From Alphaproteobacteria bacterium (GTDB lineage: Bacteria > Pseudomonadota > Alphaproteobacteria > Caulobacterales > Maricaulaceae): a stretch of DNA of 64,000 nt. Positions 8,286-16,786 of the stretch are shown here, piece after piece. The notes under the pieces are model-generated. The model made no database searches. It was not told the DNA's origin and saw nothing but the letters and a program-made list of their open reading frames with translations. The stretch covers positions 310,001-374,000 of the forward strand of contig JANSXV010000002.1 in the NCBI GenBank assembly GCA_024742735.1, in the 5' to 3' direction. How positions within the stretch are numbered: position 1 is the stretch's first letter; each line of letters opens with the position of its first letter. The translations under genes and the position numbers were made by a program.

Positions 8286-8421
8286 CGCGATCTAGGTCGG
8301 AGCGCAGGCTCTCAAGCCGCCAGACTCAAAGCCATCGGCGCTTAAGCAAGCCACCGCCCTTTTCCCGCCCCGCCCCCTCGTCTAAACAGCCCCGACCGTC
8401 CTCAGAAACTCCGGATCCGCC

Positions 8422-9504
8422 ATGACCGAAGCCGCCGCCCTCACCGAGCTGGAATCCCTTCTCAGCGCTGATATCGACGCCGCCGGCGACCTCGCCGCCC
8501 TCGACCAGGTGCGTGTCTCGGCGCTGGGCAAGAAAGGCGAAGTGTCCCTGAAGATGCGTGAGCTGGGCAAAATGAGCCCGGATGAGCGCCAGGTCATGGG
8601 ACCGGCCCTCAACGGCCTGCGCGACCGACTGAATTCGGCGATCGAGGCGAAGAAGACCGCTCTCGAAGCCGCCGCCCTGAACGCCGCGCTCGCCAGCGAG
8701 ACGGTGGATGTGACGCGGCCTGTGGCGCGGATCCGCCCCGGCGCCTTGCATCCCGTCAGCCAGGTCATGGAGGAGCTCGCCGTCATCTTCGCCGACATGG
8801 GCTTCAAGGTGGCCGAGGGCCCCGATGTCGAGGACGACTTCCATAACTTCACCGCGCTGAACTTCCCCGAAGACCACCCGGCGCGCGACACCCACGACAC
8901 GTTCTTCATGCAGGCGGGTGAGGGCGAGACGCCGAAAGTGCTGCGCACCCACACCAGCCCCGTGCAGATCCGCACCATGATGAGCGAAACTCCGCCCATC
9001 CGAATCATTGCGCCGGGCCGGGTCTATCGTTGCGACTGGGACCAGACCCACACGCCGATGTTCCATCAGGTCGAGGGCCTCGTGATCGACAAGGAGACCC
9101 ATATGGGTCACCTGAAAGGCTGTCTGATGGATTTCGTCGGCGCGTTCTTCGAGACCGACGAGGTGGAGGCCCGCTTCCGCCCCCACCACTTCCCCTTCAC
9201 CGAGCCGAGCGCGGAGATGGACGTGCGCTATGAGCGCGTCGGCGATGCGGTGAAGGTCGGCTCCGGTGACAAGTGGATGGAGATCCTGGGCTGCGGCATG
9301 GTCCATCCCAACGTGATCCGGTCCTGCGGGCTGGACCCCGAGGAGTATCAGGGCTTCGCCTTCGGCATGGGCGTGGATCGTCTGGCCATGCTGAAATACG
9401 GCATGAGCGATCTGCGCCCGTTCTTCGAACCGGATGTGCGCTGGACGCGGCATTATGGGTTCTCGCCGCTTCTGCAGGCGAACCTGGCGACGGGGCTGAG
9501 CTAG
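8422..9504 (+). CDS. pheS: Phenylalanine--tRNA ligase alpha subunit
   Basis: 360 residues, typical length. The N-terminal ~90 residues form the coiled-coil tRNA arm ('[20 protein letters not shown]' is the conserved segment). The class II catalytic core follows, with motif 2 '[20 protein letters not shown]' and the C-terminal '[20 protein letters not shown]' (motif 3, ATP-binding Arg). It forms the alpha2beta2 enzyme with PheT, charging tRNA-Phe. Unusually, pheT does not follow directly: a 191-codon membrane protein gene lies between. No Phe-rich leader peptide is seen upstream. Confidence 0.98.
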   Translation: MTEAAALTELESLLSADIDAAGDLAALDQVRVSALGKKGEVSLKMRELGKMSPDERQVMGPALNGLRDRLNSAIEAKKTALEAAALNAALASETVDVTRPVARIRPGALHPVSQVMEELAVIFADMGFKVAEGPDVEDDFHNFTALNFPEDHPARDTHDTFFMQAGEGETPKVLRTHTSPVQIRTMMSETPPIRIIAPGRVYRCDWDQTHTPMFHQVEGLVIDKETHMGHLKGCLMDFVGAFFETDEVEARFRPHHFPFTEPSAEMDVRYERVGDAVKVGSGDKWMEILGCGMVHPNVIRSCGLDPEEYQGFAFGMGVDRLAMLKYGMSDLRPFFEPDVRWTRHYGFSPLLQANLATGLS

Positions 9505-9508
9505 GGCC

Positions 9509-10084
9509 GTGAGCGATCAACCCTCATCCTTGCGCCTGCGCTTTGAAACCATCGGCTCCATCGCGGCCATCGTGGTGGGCGTGATCGCGCTGTTCGTCAG
9601 CTGGGATCAAGCCCGGGTCATGCGCCAGGACATCCGCGCCAGCGTCTGGCCGGCCCTGCAGGTGCAGGGCTTTGTAGATACGGCGCAGGGGCTCGCCCTG
9701 GGTCTGCGCGTCGAGAACGCCGGGGTCGGCCCGGCTCTGATCGAACGCATCACCGTGAAGCAGGACGGCGTTGTGGTCACCGATATCGACGATTTGCGCA
9801 GCCGCATCAATGAAAGCGCGGACTTGTCCTTCGACACCGCAACCGGCCGCGTGCTCGCCGCTGGCGCGGAGTTCCAGCCCTTCGCGTTCCGCACCGACGA
9901 TCCGGGCGCCCTGCTCGGCGTGGACGGCCCCGTTGATACATTGAGGGCCAGCCGGGCGTTTTCCGGCTGGACGGCGGAGCTTTGCTACTGCTCAAGCCTG
10001 GGCGATTGCTGGACGGCCGACATGACCACCAACCCGCCGGCTGAGGCCGACAGCTGCGACGCCGAAGATGCGAGCGCGCTCTAA
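9509..10084 (+). CDS. Uncharacterised membrane-anchored protein between pheS and pheT
   Basis: The GTG start at 9509 lies 4 bases after the pheS stop. The 191-residue product has one N-terminal membrane helix (about residues 15-34, 'IGSIAAIVVGVIALFVSW') and a C-terminal soluble domain with beta-strand character ('LALGLRVENAGVGPALIERI') and three Cys near the end ('LCYCSSLGDCW'). The 'VENAGVGPA' pattern is common in small membrane-anchored proteins of unknown function in proteobacteria. Tight spacing on both sides places it in the pheST transcription unit. No link with tRNA charging is evident, and the insertion probably reflects operon hitch-hiking. Confidence 0.8.
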   Translation: MSDQPSSLRLRFETIGSIAAIVVGVIALFVSWDQARVMRQDIRASVWPALQVQGFVDTAQGLALGLRVENAGVGPALIERITVKQDGVVVTDIDDLRSRINESADLSFDTATGRVLAAGAEFQPFAFRTDDPGALLGVDGPVDTLRASRAFSGWTAELCYCSSLGDCWTADMTTNPPAEADSCDAEDASAL

Positions 10085-10109
10085 ACCGCCATATGATTGA
10101 GATCGACCG

Positions 10110-12500
10110 ATGAAATTCACGCTTTCCTGGCTCGCCGACCATCTCGACACCGACCTGACGCTCGATCAGTTGGACGAGGCCATGACCATGGCCGGTCTGG
10201 AGATCGAGGATATCGATAACCCGGCCGACACGCTGGCCGCGTTCACGGTGGCGCACGTGAAGGCCGCCGAGCCTCATCCAGACGCCGACCGGCTGCGCGT
10301 GTGCACGGTGGACACGGTCGATGGCGAGAAGCAGATCGTGTGCGGCGCGCCGAACGCGCGCGAGGGCATGACGGCGATCTACGCCCCGCTGGGGACCTAT
10401 ATCCCGGGTCTCGATTTCGCGCTGGACAAGAAGCCCCGCAAGATCCGGGGCGTGGAGAGCCAGGGCATGCTCTGCTCGGTCAAGGAGATCGAGGCGGGCG
10501 AGGACCATGACGGCATCGCCGATCTGGAAGGCGACTGGCCGGTCGGAACTCCGGCGGCGAAGGCGCTGGGCCTCGACGATGCGGTCATCGATTTCGAGGT
10601 GACGCCGAACCGGCCCGACTGGCTGGGCGTGTACGGCATCGCCCGTGATCTCGCCGCCGCCGGCGCCGGCCGGCTGATCTCCAAGCCGGTCGAGCCGGTG
10701 AAGGGGCAGGGCGCCTGCCCGATCCGGATCGAGCTGGACTGGCCGGAAGCCTGCCCGGTCTTCGCCGGGCGCGTGATCAAGGGCGTCAAGAACGGGCCCT
10801 CGCCGGACTGGATGCAGGCGCGCCTGAAGGCCATCGGCATCAATCCGAAGAACCTGCTGGTCGACGTGACCAACTATGTCTCCTTCGACCGCGCCCGGCC
10901 GCTCCACGTCTATGACGTAGCGAAGATCGGCCCGGTGATCCGGGCGCGCAAAGGCGCGGGCGAGGCCGACACGTTCGAGGCGCTCGACGGGGAAACCTAC
11001 ACGCCGGCCGCCCACCATTGCGTCATCGCCGATGATGAGCGCTGCCTCGGTTTCGGCGGCGTGATGGGCGGCGCGGCGTCCGGCTGCACGCTGGAGACCA
11101 CCGACGTCTTTATCGAGAGCGCCTGGTTTGATCCCGCAATCACACGCGTCACGGCGCGTGAGACCGGCATCGACTCCGACGCCAAGTATCGCTTCGAGCG
11201 CGGCGTCGATCCGGAAAGCGTGCGCGACGGGATCGAGCTCGCGACCGCGCTGATCCTTGATTATGGCGGCGGAACGGCGAGCGAAGTGACGGTCGCGGGC
11301 GAGGCCCCGGCGCGGCCGGACCCGGTGGCGTTTGATCCCGCGCGCGTGGAAAAGCTGCTTGGGCTGGCGCTGGGCGAGGACCGAATCGAGGACATCCTTG
11401 TCAGCCTCGGCTTCTCGATCGAGCGCGGCTCGCCCTGGACGGTGTCGGTTCCCAGCTGGCGGCGCGACGTCAGCCAGGCGGCGGATCTGATCGAGGAGAT
11501 CGCGCGTATCGCGGGCTATGACCAGCTGCCGGTCATCCCCTTCACCCGCACGGCGGGCGAGCGCCTGGAGGCGCCGGCGACGGAGCTGCAGAACCGCGTG
11601 CGCGCCGCGCGGCGGGCGGCGGCCATGGCCGGGTATGACGAGGCGATCACCTGGTCCTTCTGCCGCCATGACGAAGCCGATCTGTTCGGCGGAACCGGCG
11701 AGGGCCTGAAGCTCGCCAACCCGATCAGTTCCGAGCTGGACGTGATGCGTCCCAGCGCGCTCGTGCATCTGATCAAGGCGGTGCAGAAGAGCGCCGACCG
11801 GGGCGTCGCCGATGCGCGCTATTTCGAGGCCGGTCCGATCTATCTCACCGATGCGCCGGACGGCCAGCGCACGGTTCTGGCGGCCGTGCGTCCGGTGCAT
11901 GCCGGGCGCGACTGGCGCGGCGTGCAGGCGCCGGACGTATTCGACGCCAAGGCTGACGCGCTCGCCGTCCTTGAGGCGGCCGGCGTCGCGGCGGACAATC
12001 TCCAGATCAACGCTGAAGCGCGCGCCTGGTGGCATCCGGGCCGTTCCGGGGTGCTGCGCCTGGGTAAAAATGTGCTGGCCGAGTTCGGCGAAATCCACCC
12101 GAAGGTGCTCAAGGCGCTCGACGTGGACAGCCGCGTGCTGGCCTTCGAGGTGTTTCTCGAGGCTGTTCCGGCGGCCCGCAAGAAAGCGCTCAAGGCCAGG
12201 CCCGCGCTGAATCTTCCCGAGCTGAACCCGGTGCGCCGCGACTTCGCTTTCCTGGCGCCGGCGGATCTGGCCTCGGAAAGTCTCATCCGGGCGGTGAAGG
12301 GCGCCGATAAAGCGCTGATCGCCGATGTGGTTCTGTTCGATGTGTACGCCGGGCAGGGCGTTCCTGAAGGCCAGGTGTCTTTGGCCGTCGAGGTGGTGCT
12401 TCAGCCCACGGACAAGACCCTCACCGACAAGGAGATCGACGCGGTCTCCGCGCAGATCGTCGCCGCCGCCGGGAAAGCCGGCGCGAAGTTGAGAGGCTAG
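10110..12500 (+). CDS. pheT: Phenylalanine--tRNA ligase beta subunit
   Basis: 796 residues, the usual size. Starts MKFTLSWLADHLDTDLTLDQ; residues about 40-150 are the EMAP/OB-fold tRNA-binding domain ('VKAAEPHPDADRLRVCTVD'). Then come the B3/B4 editing region ('DVTNYVSFDRARPLHVYD'), B5 ('FERGVDPESVRDGIELAT' at its edge), the inactive core-like domain and the C-terminal ferredoxin-fold anticodon-binding domain starting near 'LNPVRRDFAFLAPADL'. The subunit recognises tRNA-Phe and hydrolyses Tyr-tRNA-Phe. It lies 25 bases after the inserted membrane gene. Confidence 0.98.
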   Translation: MKFTLSWLADHLDTDLTLDQLDEAMTMAGLEIEDIDNPADTLAAFTVAHVKAAEPHPDADRLRVCTVDTVDGEKQIVCGAPNAREGMTAIYAPLGTYIPGLDFALDKKPRKIRGVESQGMLCSVKEIEAGEDHDGIADLEGDWPVGTPAAKALGLDDAVIDFEVTPNRPDWLGVYGIARDLAAAGAGRLISKPVEPVKGQGACPIRIELDWPEACPVFAGRVIKGVKNGPSPDWMQARLKAIGINPKNLLVDVTNYVSFDRARPLHVYDVAKIGPVIRARKGAGEADTFEALDGETYTPAAHHCVIADDERCLGFGGVMGGAASGCTLETTDVFIESAWFDPAITRVTARETGIDSDAKYRFERGVDPESVRDGIELATALILDYGGGTASEVTVAGEAPARPDPVAFDPARVEKLLGLALGEDRIEDILVSLGFSIERGSPWTVSVPSWRRDVSQAADLIEEIARIAGYDQLPVIPFTRTAGERLEAPATELQNRVRAARRAAAMAGYDEAITWSFCRHDEADLFGGTGEGLKLANPISSELDVMRPSALVHLIKAVQKSADRGVADARYFEAGPIYLTDAPDGQRTVLAAVRPVHAGRDWRGVQAPDVFDAKADALAVLEAAGVAADNLQINAEARAWWHPGRSGVLRLGKNVLAEFGEIHPKVLKALDVDSRVLAFEVFLEAVPAARKKALKARPALNLPELNPVRRDFAFLAPADLASESLIRAVKGADKALIADVVLFDVYAGQGVPEGQVSLAVEVVLQPTDKTLTDKEIDAVSAQIVAAAGKAGAKLRG

Positions 12501-12503
12501 GCC

Positions 12504-12779
12504 ATGGGCTTTCTGGCGATCTTCGTGGCGGTGTTTCTGGCCGAGCTGGGCGACAAGACCCAGATCGCCGCGGCGGGCTTCTCGGCTCAGCGCCCAGGTC
12601 AGGCGCTGCAGGTCTTCGCGGCCTCAAGCCTGGCGCTGGTCGCCTCAACGGCCATCGCGGTCTTCGTCGGTCAGATGGCGGGCGCGCACCTGGAGCGCCT
12701 GCCCCTGAAGCTGATCGCCGGCGTGATCTTCATCGTCCTTGGACTGCTCGCCATCGTCGAGCATTTCCGGGGCGCTTGA
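12504..12779 (+). CDS. UPF0016/GDT1-family membrane protein, single-repeat form
   Basis: 91 residues with three predicted membrane helices and the family signature 'FLAELGDKTQIAA' at residues 10-22, whose acidic residues bind the cation. The family (yeast Gdt1, human TMEM165, bacterial MneA-type) moves Mn2+ or Ca2+ against H+. Most members hold two inverted copies of this motif in ~190-200 residues; this one has just one, so it would have to work as a homodimer or with a second half-size gene, which is not in the window. It sits 3 bases after pheT and is probably cotranscribed with it. Confidence 0.85.
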   Translation: MGFLAIFVAVFLAELGDKTQIAAAGFSAQRPGQALQVFAASSLALVASTAIAVFVGQMAGAHLERLPLKLIAGVIFIVLGLLAIVEHFRGA

Positions 12780-12783
12780 CGCC

Positions 12784-13308
12784 TCAGCCAGTTTCCGGCC
12801 GGGTCACGCGCGGACCGAGATTCGAGATCACGTCCCGGGCGTCGAAGGCGGCGGGATCATCCGGCGCAGGACCGCGGCCGAACACGATTTCGGCCTGGGC
12901 TTCGTAGCGGGTGATCTCGCGCGTGCGCACCTCATTGTCCCAGAACGGATCGCGCCAGCCGTACCAGCCGTAGGTCGGGTGAAAATAGCGGTAGCGCATG
13001 CCGAAGGGGGAGTAGAAGGGGTCACCCGTAGTCACAGTGCGGCGGTCGCTTTCCGTGTCCCGGCGTACGAGTACGAAATGGTCGAAGCCCTGTTCCACGG
13101 TCAGCTCCGCAGCCCGGAACAGCAGGAAGGTCTCTACTGTTTCACGCTCGGTCAGGGAGTTGCCGCTGAAGCTGACCAGATACCGGTCGGATTCAATCGC
13201 GGTTTGTTCATAGCCGTATCCGCCCGAGGCTCCGCTCTGGTACGGCGTAGGGCCCCCGCAGGCGGCGAGCAGGGCGGCGGATGAAGCCAGAGCGACAAGG
13301 CGAAGCAT
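12784..13308 (-). CDS. CC0125/CC1285-type lipoprotein
   Basis: 174-residue lipoprotein. ATG at 13308 follows GGAGAG by 6 bases; a TTG two codons earlier is less likely. The signal peptide ends 'ALLAAC', a lipobox. The mature part contains 'YLVSFSGNSLTERETVETFL', 'RAAELTVEQGFDHFVL' and an aromatic stretch 'RYRYFHPTYGWYGW', matching a lipoprotein family widespread in Caulobacterales and relatives. Function unknown; probably anchored in the outer membrane and facing the periplasm. It converges on the UPF0016 gene with 4 bases between stops. Confidence 0.8.
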   Translation of the reverse strand: MLRLVALASSAALLAACGGPTPYQSGASGGYGYEQTAIESDRYLVSFSGNSLTERETVETFLLFRAAELTVEQGFDHFVLVRRDTESDRRTVTTGDPFYSPFGMRYRYFHPTYGWYGWRDPFWDNEVRTREITRYEAQAEIVFGRGPAPDDPAAFDARDVISNLGPRVTRPETG

Positions 13309-13413
13309 GAGCAACTCTCCAATTCAGGATTCCGTCCCCTGCCGTTAAGTATGGTCCGTCTGGAACGCACTGGAAAGGGCGGGCGCGGGATGGGGGGTGG
13401 AGGAAGTCAGAAC

Positions 13414-14019
13414 GTGGACCGAAGGGCTCTCGCCCAGGCCGGCCGTCTCGCGCAGGAGGCGTTCGTTCGCGACAGTGTTCTGGCTGACCCGCTCGCGGAG
13501 GCGGTGCTGGAGCGCGCCTTGCGCCTTGGGGTTCGCGACTGGGCGCTCGCCGCCGGCGCGGTCTACCAGAACGTCTGGAACGCCCTCACCGGGCGTCCAG
13601 GCGGCCATGGCGTGCGCGATTATGATCTTGCCTATTGCGATGTCGCCGACCTCAGCTGGGAGGCCGAGGACGCGGTCATCAGGCGCGCCGCCACCCTGTT
13701 TCATGACCTCGCCAGGCCGGTCGAAGTGCGCAACCAGGCCCGTGTGCATCTGTGGTTCGAGCAGAAATATGGAGAGGCCCGCGCGCCCGTGACCTCCATC
13801 GAGGCGGCGTTGCTCGGCTATGCAGCGCCCGCCCACATGGTGGCGGTCAGGATGGATGCCGACGGGGAGCTTGAGGTCCTGGCCCCCAACGGGATGCAGG
13901 ACATGTTCGAGATGGTGATCCGCCCCGGCCGCGCGGCGGCCTGCACGCCGGATTTCATGGCGAAGGCGGCCCGCATGCAGGCGCAATGGCCCGAGCTGCG
14001 GGTCGAAACCGGACTATGA
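13414..14019 (+). CDS. Nucleotidyltransferase-like protein (NTP_transf_6/DUF925 family)
   Basis: 201 residues if started at GTG 13414, ten bases after GGAGG; an upstream ATG at 13390 would add a low-complexity GGGG segment with no fitting ribosome site. The core has 'YQNVWNALTGRPGGHGVRDY' followed by 'DLAYCD' (the likely metal-binding D.x.D) and 'VRNQARVHLWFEQKYG', all hallmarks of PF06042. Members are predicted to carry a nucleotidyltransferase fold, with unknown substrate. Transcribed divergently from the lipoprotein at 13308. Confidence 0.85.
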   Translation: MDRRALAQAGRLAQEAFVRDSVLADPLAEAVLERALRLGVRDWALAAGAVYQNVWNALTGRPGGHGVRDYDLAYCDVADLSWEAEDAVIRRAATLFHDLARPVEVRNQARVHLWFEQKYGEARAPVTSIEAALLGYAAPAHMVAVRMDADGELEVLAPNGMQDMFEMVIRPGRAAACTPDFMAKAARMQAQWPELRVETGL

Positions 14020-14098
14020 CAGGGCGGCGGGCTTCGTTTACGATGGTTAACGAACCCGGCGCCGTCGCGCCGGGCTTGAGGGGCGGGTGAGGATCGTC

Positions 14099-14734
14099 AT
14101 GGATATGGCCATGCGCAGTTTCGTGTTCGCCGGCGCCGTTGCGCTGGTGCTCGCCGCCGCGCTGGCCGGCTGGTGGGCGTTCGACCGATTCGGGCCTGAC
14201 GGCGCCGCCCCGGACACGGATGACGGAATCATTTTCGATCGCGGCGCCTATGACGACCGTGAAGGGTCGGTTCGCGACGAGTTCGGCGGCTCCTCCTCCG
14301 CCGATGACCGCATCACGATCACGTCCGGCGAGGGGCTGTTCTCCGACGACATTTTCGACCGCCCTGAGGACAGGCGCGACTCTCAGCCCGGCTCGACCCG
14401 GTTCGGCACGGGGCCGCGCTTTGACTGGACCGGAGGATCGTCAAGCCGGGAGACCGCGGCTTTGCCGCGTGACACCGCCGCCGACCGCGTCGAAGCCGAT
14501 TGCCGGATCCGCGGCGGCGGCTCCTATGCCTGCCGTTGCCTGGTGCGCCTGGCGCGCCGGGATCTCAGCGCGCCGGAGTTTGAATTCCTGTCGCTCGCCG
14601 ATGAGCCGGAGCCCCGCTCCGAACGGCTGAACCAGGCCGGGATTGAGCTGACCGCTCTGACCGGGCTCTCGCTTCGGCTCGTCACCCTCGACGCCGAGGC
14701 GAAGCGGCGCTGCGGGGCTGGTCTGACCCCGTGA
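14099..14734 (+). CDS. Membrane-anchored hypothetical protein
   Basis: 211 residues from ATG 14099 (GAGG 7-8 bases upstream; a GTG at 14087 is an alternative). One N-terminal membrane helix (residues 6-25) is followed by an Asp/Ser-rich, probably disordered linker of about 100 residues and a small C-terminal domain with paired Cys ('ADCRIRGGGSYACRCLVRLA'). No family recognised. An 8-bp hairpin (14055-14062/14067-14074) lies in the leader without a T tract. The Cys pattern in a periplasmic location suggests a disulfide-stabilised domain. Confidence 0.7.
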   Translation: MDMAMRSFVFAGAVALVLAAALAGWWAFDRFGPDGAAPDTDDGIIFDRGAYDDREGSVRDEFGGSSSADDRITITSGEGLFSDDIFDRPEDRRDSQPGSTRFGTGPRFDWTGGSSSRETAALPRDTAADRVEADCRIRGGGSYACRCLVRLARRDLSAPEFEFLSLADEPEPRSERLNQAGIELTALTGLSLRLVTLDAEAKRRCGAGLTP

Positions 14735-14746
14735 GGGCGCCGGGCC

Positions 14747-15019
14747 TCACTGCAGCCGGTACTCCACGTCCGCCCCTCGCCATTCGGCAGGTTTGACGAG
14801 CCCGGCATGGGCGACGCGCACGGTATGGATCACCGCCTCGATCTCGCGCCGCCAGAAGTCCAGAAACTGCATCAGACGCGGATAGTCCGGCGCCGCGTCG
14901 TAGGTCTGCCACAGGAAGGTCTGCAACAGGCCTGGATGATCGGGCAAATGGTACAGCACTTCGGCCGTGGTCAGCCGGGCGCCGTTCAGGGCGCGTTTGA
15001 AGTCAGGATCGACAGGCAT
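14747..15019 (-). CDS. usg: Usg family protein
   Basis: 90 residues, standard for the family, with the diagnostic segments 'LTTAEVLYHLPDHPGLLQTF', 'WQTYDAAPDYPRLMQFLDFW' and 'RVAHAGLVKPAEWRGADVEY'. Usg proteins are conserved across alphaproteobacteria, often near trp biosynthesis genes, but have no established biochemical function. No trp gene is adjacent here. ATG at 15019 follows GGGGAG. Its stop faces the hypothetical gene at 14734 at 12 bases. Confidence 0.9.
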   Translation of the reverse strand: MPVDPDFKRALNGARLTTAEVLYHLPDHPGLLQTFLWQTYDAAPDYPRLMQFLDFWRREIEAVIHTVRVAHAGLVKPAEWRGADVEYRLQ

Positions 15020-15140
15020 GGGCTCCCCTCATGGTTCGATGTCCGGCGCTGCCGGAGATCAAAAGGGTTGACCCGCCCGCGCCGGTCAGGCAACAGGCTG
15101 CGCAAATATTTATGAATGAATTCTGTATTTTAGCAGCGCT

Positions 15141-15785
15141 CTAGTTCGGCTGCTGCTGGCGGATCGCCTCGTTGATCCGGCCGCGCAGGAGCAGAATGTC
15201 GATATTGTCCGGCCGCACCGCGCGCGCGGCTTCAGCATCGGACAGCGCACGGTCCAGGGCACCGAGCGCCAGACGCGCCTCGGCGCGCAGACGCAGGGCC
15301 TCGGCCCGGCCTGCCTCGGCGCTGGCGGTCTGAAGGGCGTCAGACGCGGCGCTTTCAGCAGCCCCGGCGTCGCTCAGCGCCAGCGCCGCCTGGGCGACGC
15401 CGCGTTTCAGGCCGGAGTCGCCGGGGGCGAAGTCCAGCCCGCGTTCGAAGGCGGCCCGGGCGTCCTGCGGCGCTTCGGCCAGCAGGAAGCCGTCACCGGC
15501 CTGACCGAACATGATCGCCCGGCTGGCGTCCGTCGCCGATACCGCCCCTTCCGCGGCCGCGCGCAGGCGCGAAGCTCCCGCCTCAGCCTGATCCAGAGCG
15601 ATCAGCGCCAGCGAGACGCAATGCTCGGACGGCCAGCCGCCGCCCTGATGGCGCCAGGCGAGGGCTTCTTCGTAGGCGAGCTCGGCGTTCTGGCCGATCA
15701 GGGCCAGGCAGGCCTCATGGCGCTGGGCGGGATCGTCCATGGCGGCGACCTGCAGGGCGAGGGCGGCGAGAACGAGCGTCGGCAT
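15141..15785 (-). CDS. Periplasmic TPR-like protein
   Basis: ATG at 15785 follows GGAGA by 6 bases; the frame extends further back to 15851 but overlaps the divergent gene's leader. The 214-residue product starts with a short signal-peptide-like stretch (MPTLVLAALALQVAA) and then has helical repeats: 'GDGFLLAEAPQDARAAFERG', 'EALRLRAEARLALGALDRAL', 'ARAVRPDNIDILLLRGRINE', each with TPR-type alternation of small and large residues. Likely a periplasmic protein-protein interaction module. The partner is unknown. Confidence 0.75.
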   Translation of the reverse strand: MPTLVLAALALQVAAMDDPAQRHEACLALIGQNAELAYEEALAWRHQGGGWPSEHCVSLALIALDQAEAGASRLRAAAEGAVSATDASRAIMFGQAGDGFLLAEAPQDARAAFERGLDFAPGDSGLKRGVAQAALALSDAGAAESAASDALQTASAEAGRAEALRLRAEARLALGALDRALSDAEAARAVRPDNIDILLLRGRINEAIRQQQPN

Positions 15786-15842
15786 GGCGGTCTCCGGCTG
15801 ATCAGGGTATGGGGACCTTAGCCTTGCAGCGGAGCTCCGGCC

Positions 15843-16697
15843 ATGGGCCACACGCCGTCAATCTTGCTGATCGGTTTCGGGTATGTCGCAAATCACACAG
15901 CCCGGCGTCTCAGCACCCAGGGCTGGCGGGTTCTGGCGAGCACGCGCTCTGTTGAGACCGCCGCCGAAATCGGGTCGGCGGGCCATCACGCCGTTCTCGC
16001 CGATCCGGCAAGCGAGGAGGGCGCCTCTACGCTGCGTGCAGCGGCGGCTGATTGTGAAGCGATCGTCTCCAGCGTGCCGCCCGGTCCGGATGGTGATCCC
16101 GTCCTGCCGGCCCTGAACGAGGCGGACCTGACGGGCAAGCGCCTGATCTATCTGTCCACGACCGGCGTGTATGGCGACCGGGGTGGCGGCTGGGCGTTCG
16201 AGGCTGATCCGGTCACGCCCGGTCACGCCCGCTCGATCCGCCGGGCGCAAGCCGAAGCGGCCTGGCTTGAGCGAGGCGCGATCAGCCTGCGGCTGGGGGG
16301 CATCTACGGGCCGGGACGCAGCGCTTTTGACCGCCAAGCCGGTGAGCGGCCGGTGTTCGACAAGCCGGGACAGGTCTTCTCGCGCATTCATGTGGACGAC
16401 ATCGCCGCCGCCATCGAGGCCGCGCTGGCGCGCCCGGAGGTGACCGGGCCGGTGAACATCGTCGATGACGCGCCCTCCAGCCAGGTCGAGGTCATGACCG
16501 GCGCGGCCCGGATGGCCGGCCTGCCCGCGCCTGAAATCCAGCCTTTCGATCCTGATCAGGCGAGCCCCATGCTGGCCAGCTTCTTCGCCGAGAACCGGCG
16601 CGTCTCCAACGCGCGGGCCAAGGCGGCGCTGGGCTGGCGGCCGGCCTATCCAGACTGGCGGTCCGGCCTTGCCGCGATCGGCGCCCAAACACACTGA
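15843..16697 (+). CDS. NAD(P)-binding SDR/epimerase-like protein (YeeZ-like)
   Basis: 284 residues of the extended/atypical short-chain dehydrogenase superfamily. The N-terminal nucleotide-binding stretch is 'ILLIGFGYVANHTARRL', a GxGxxA variant. 'YLSTTGVYGDRGGGWAFE' supplies the catalytic-region Ser/Thr and Tyr-like positions, and 'SRIHVDDIAAAIEAAL' is typical of nucleoside-diphosphate-sugar epimerases. These proteins are cytosolic; the substrate cannot be inferred. Divergent from the TPR gene with 57 bases between starts. A GGAG ribosome site precedes the ATG. Confidence 0.85.
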   Translation: MGHTPSILLIGFGYVANHTARRLSTQGWRVLASTRSVETAAEIGSAGHHAVLADPASEEGASTLRAAAADCEAIVSSVPPGPDGDPVLPALNEADLTGKRLIYLSTTGVYGDRGGGWAFEADPVTPGHARSIRRAQAEAAWLERGAISLRLGGIYGPGRSAFDRQAGERPVFDKPGQVFSRIHVDDIAAAIEAALARPEVTGPVNIVDDAPSSQVEVMTGAARMAGLPAPEIQPFDPDQASPMLASFFAENRRVSNARAKAALGWRPAYPDWRSGLAAIGAQTH

Positions 16698-16786
16698 CTC
16701 CGGCGCGGCGTGCAGGCTCGACGCGGGCGTCTCGCCTGATAAGCTCCGCGCCGAAAACGACATCCGCTCTGACCAAGGACTGAGCC

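Noticed and set aside
9807-12098. 763-codon minus-strand frame opposite pheT
   Set aside because: Arg/His/Ala-rich shadow of a high-GC gene; pheT is certain, and the antisense frame shows no domain, signal or ribosome site.
14055-14074. 8-bp hairpin as a terminator after the NTP_transf_6 gene
   Set aside because: No T tract on either strand; left as an unassigned leader hairpin in the entry for the next gene.
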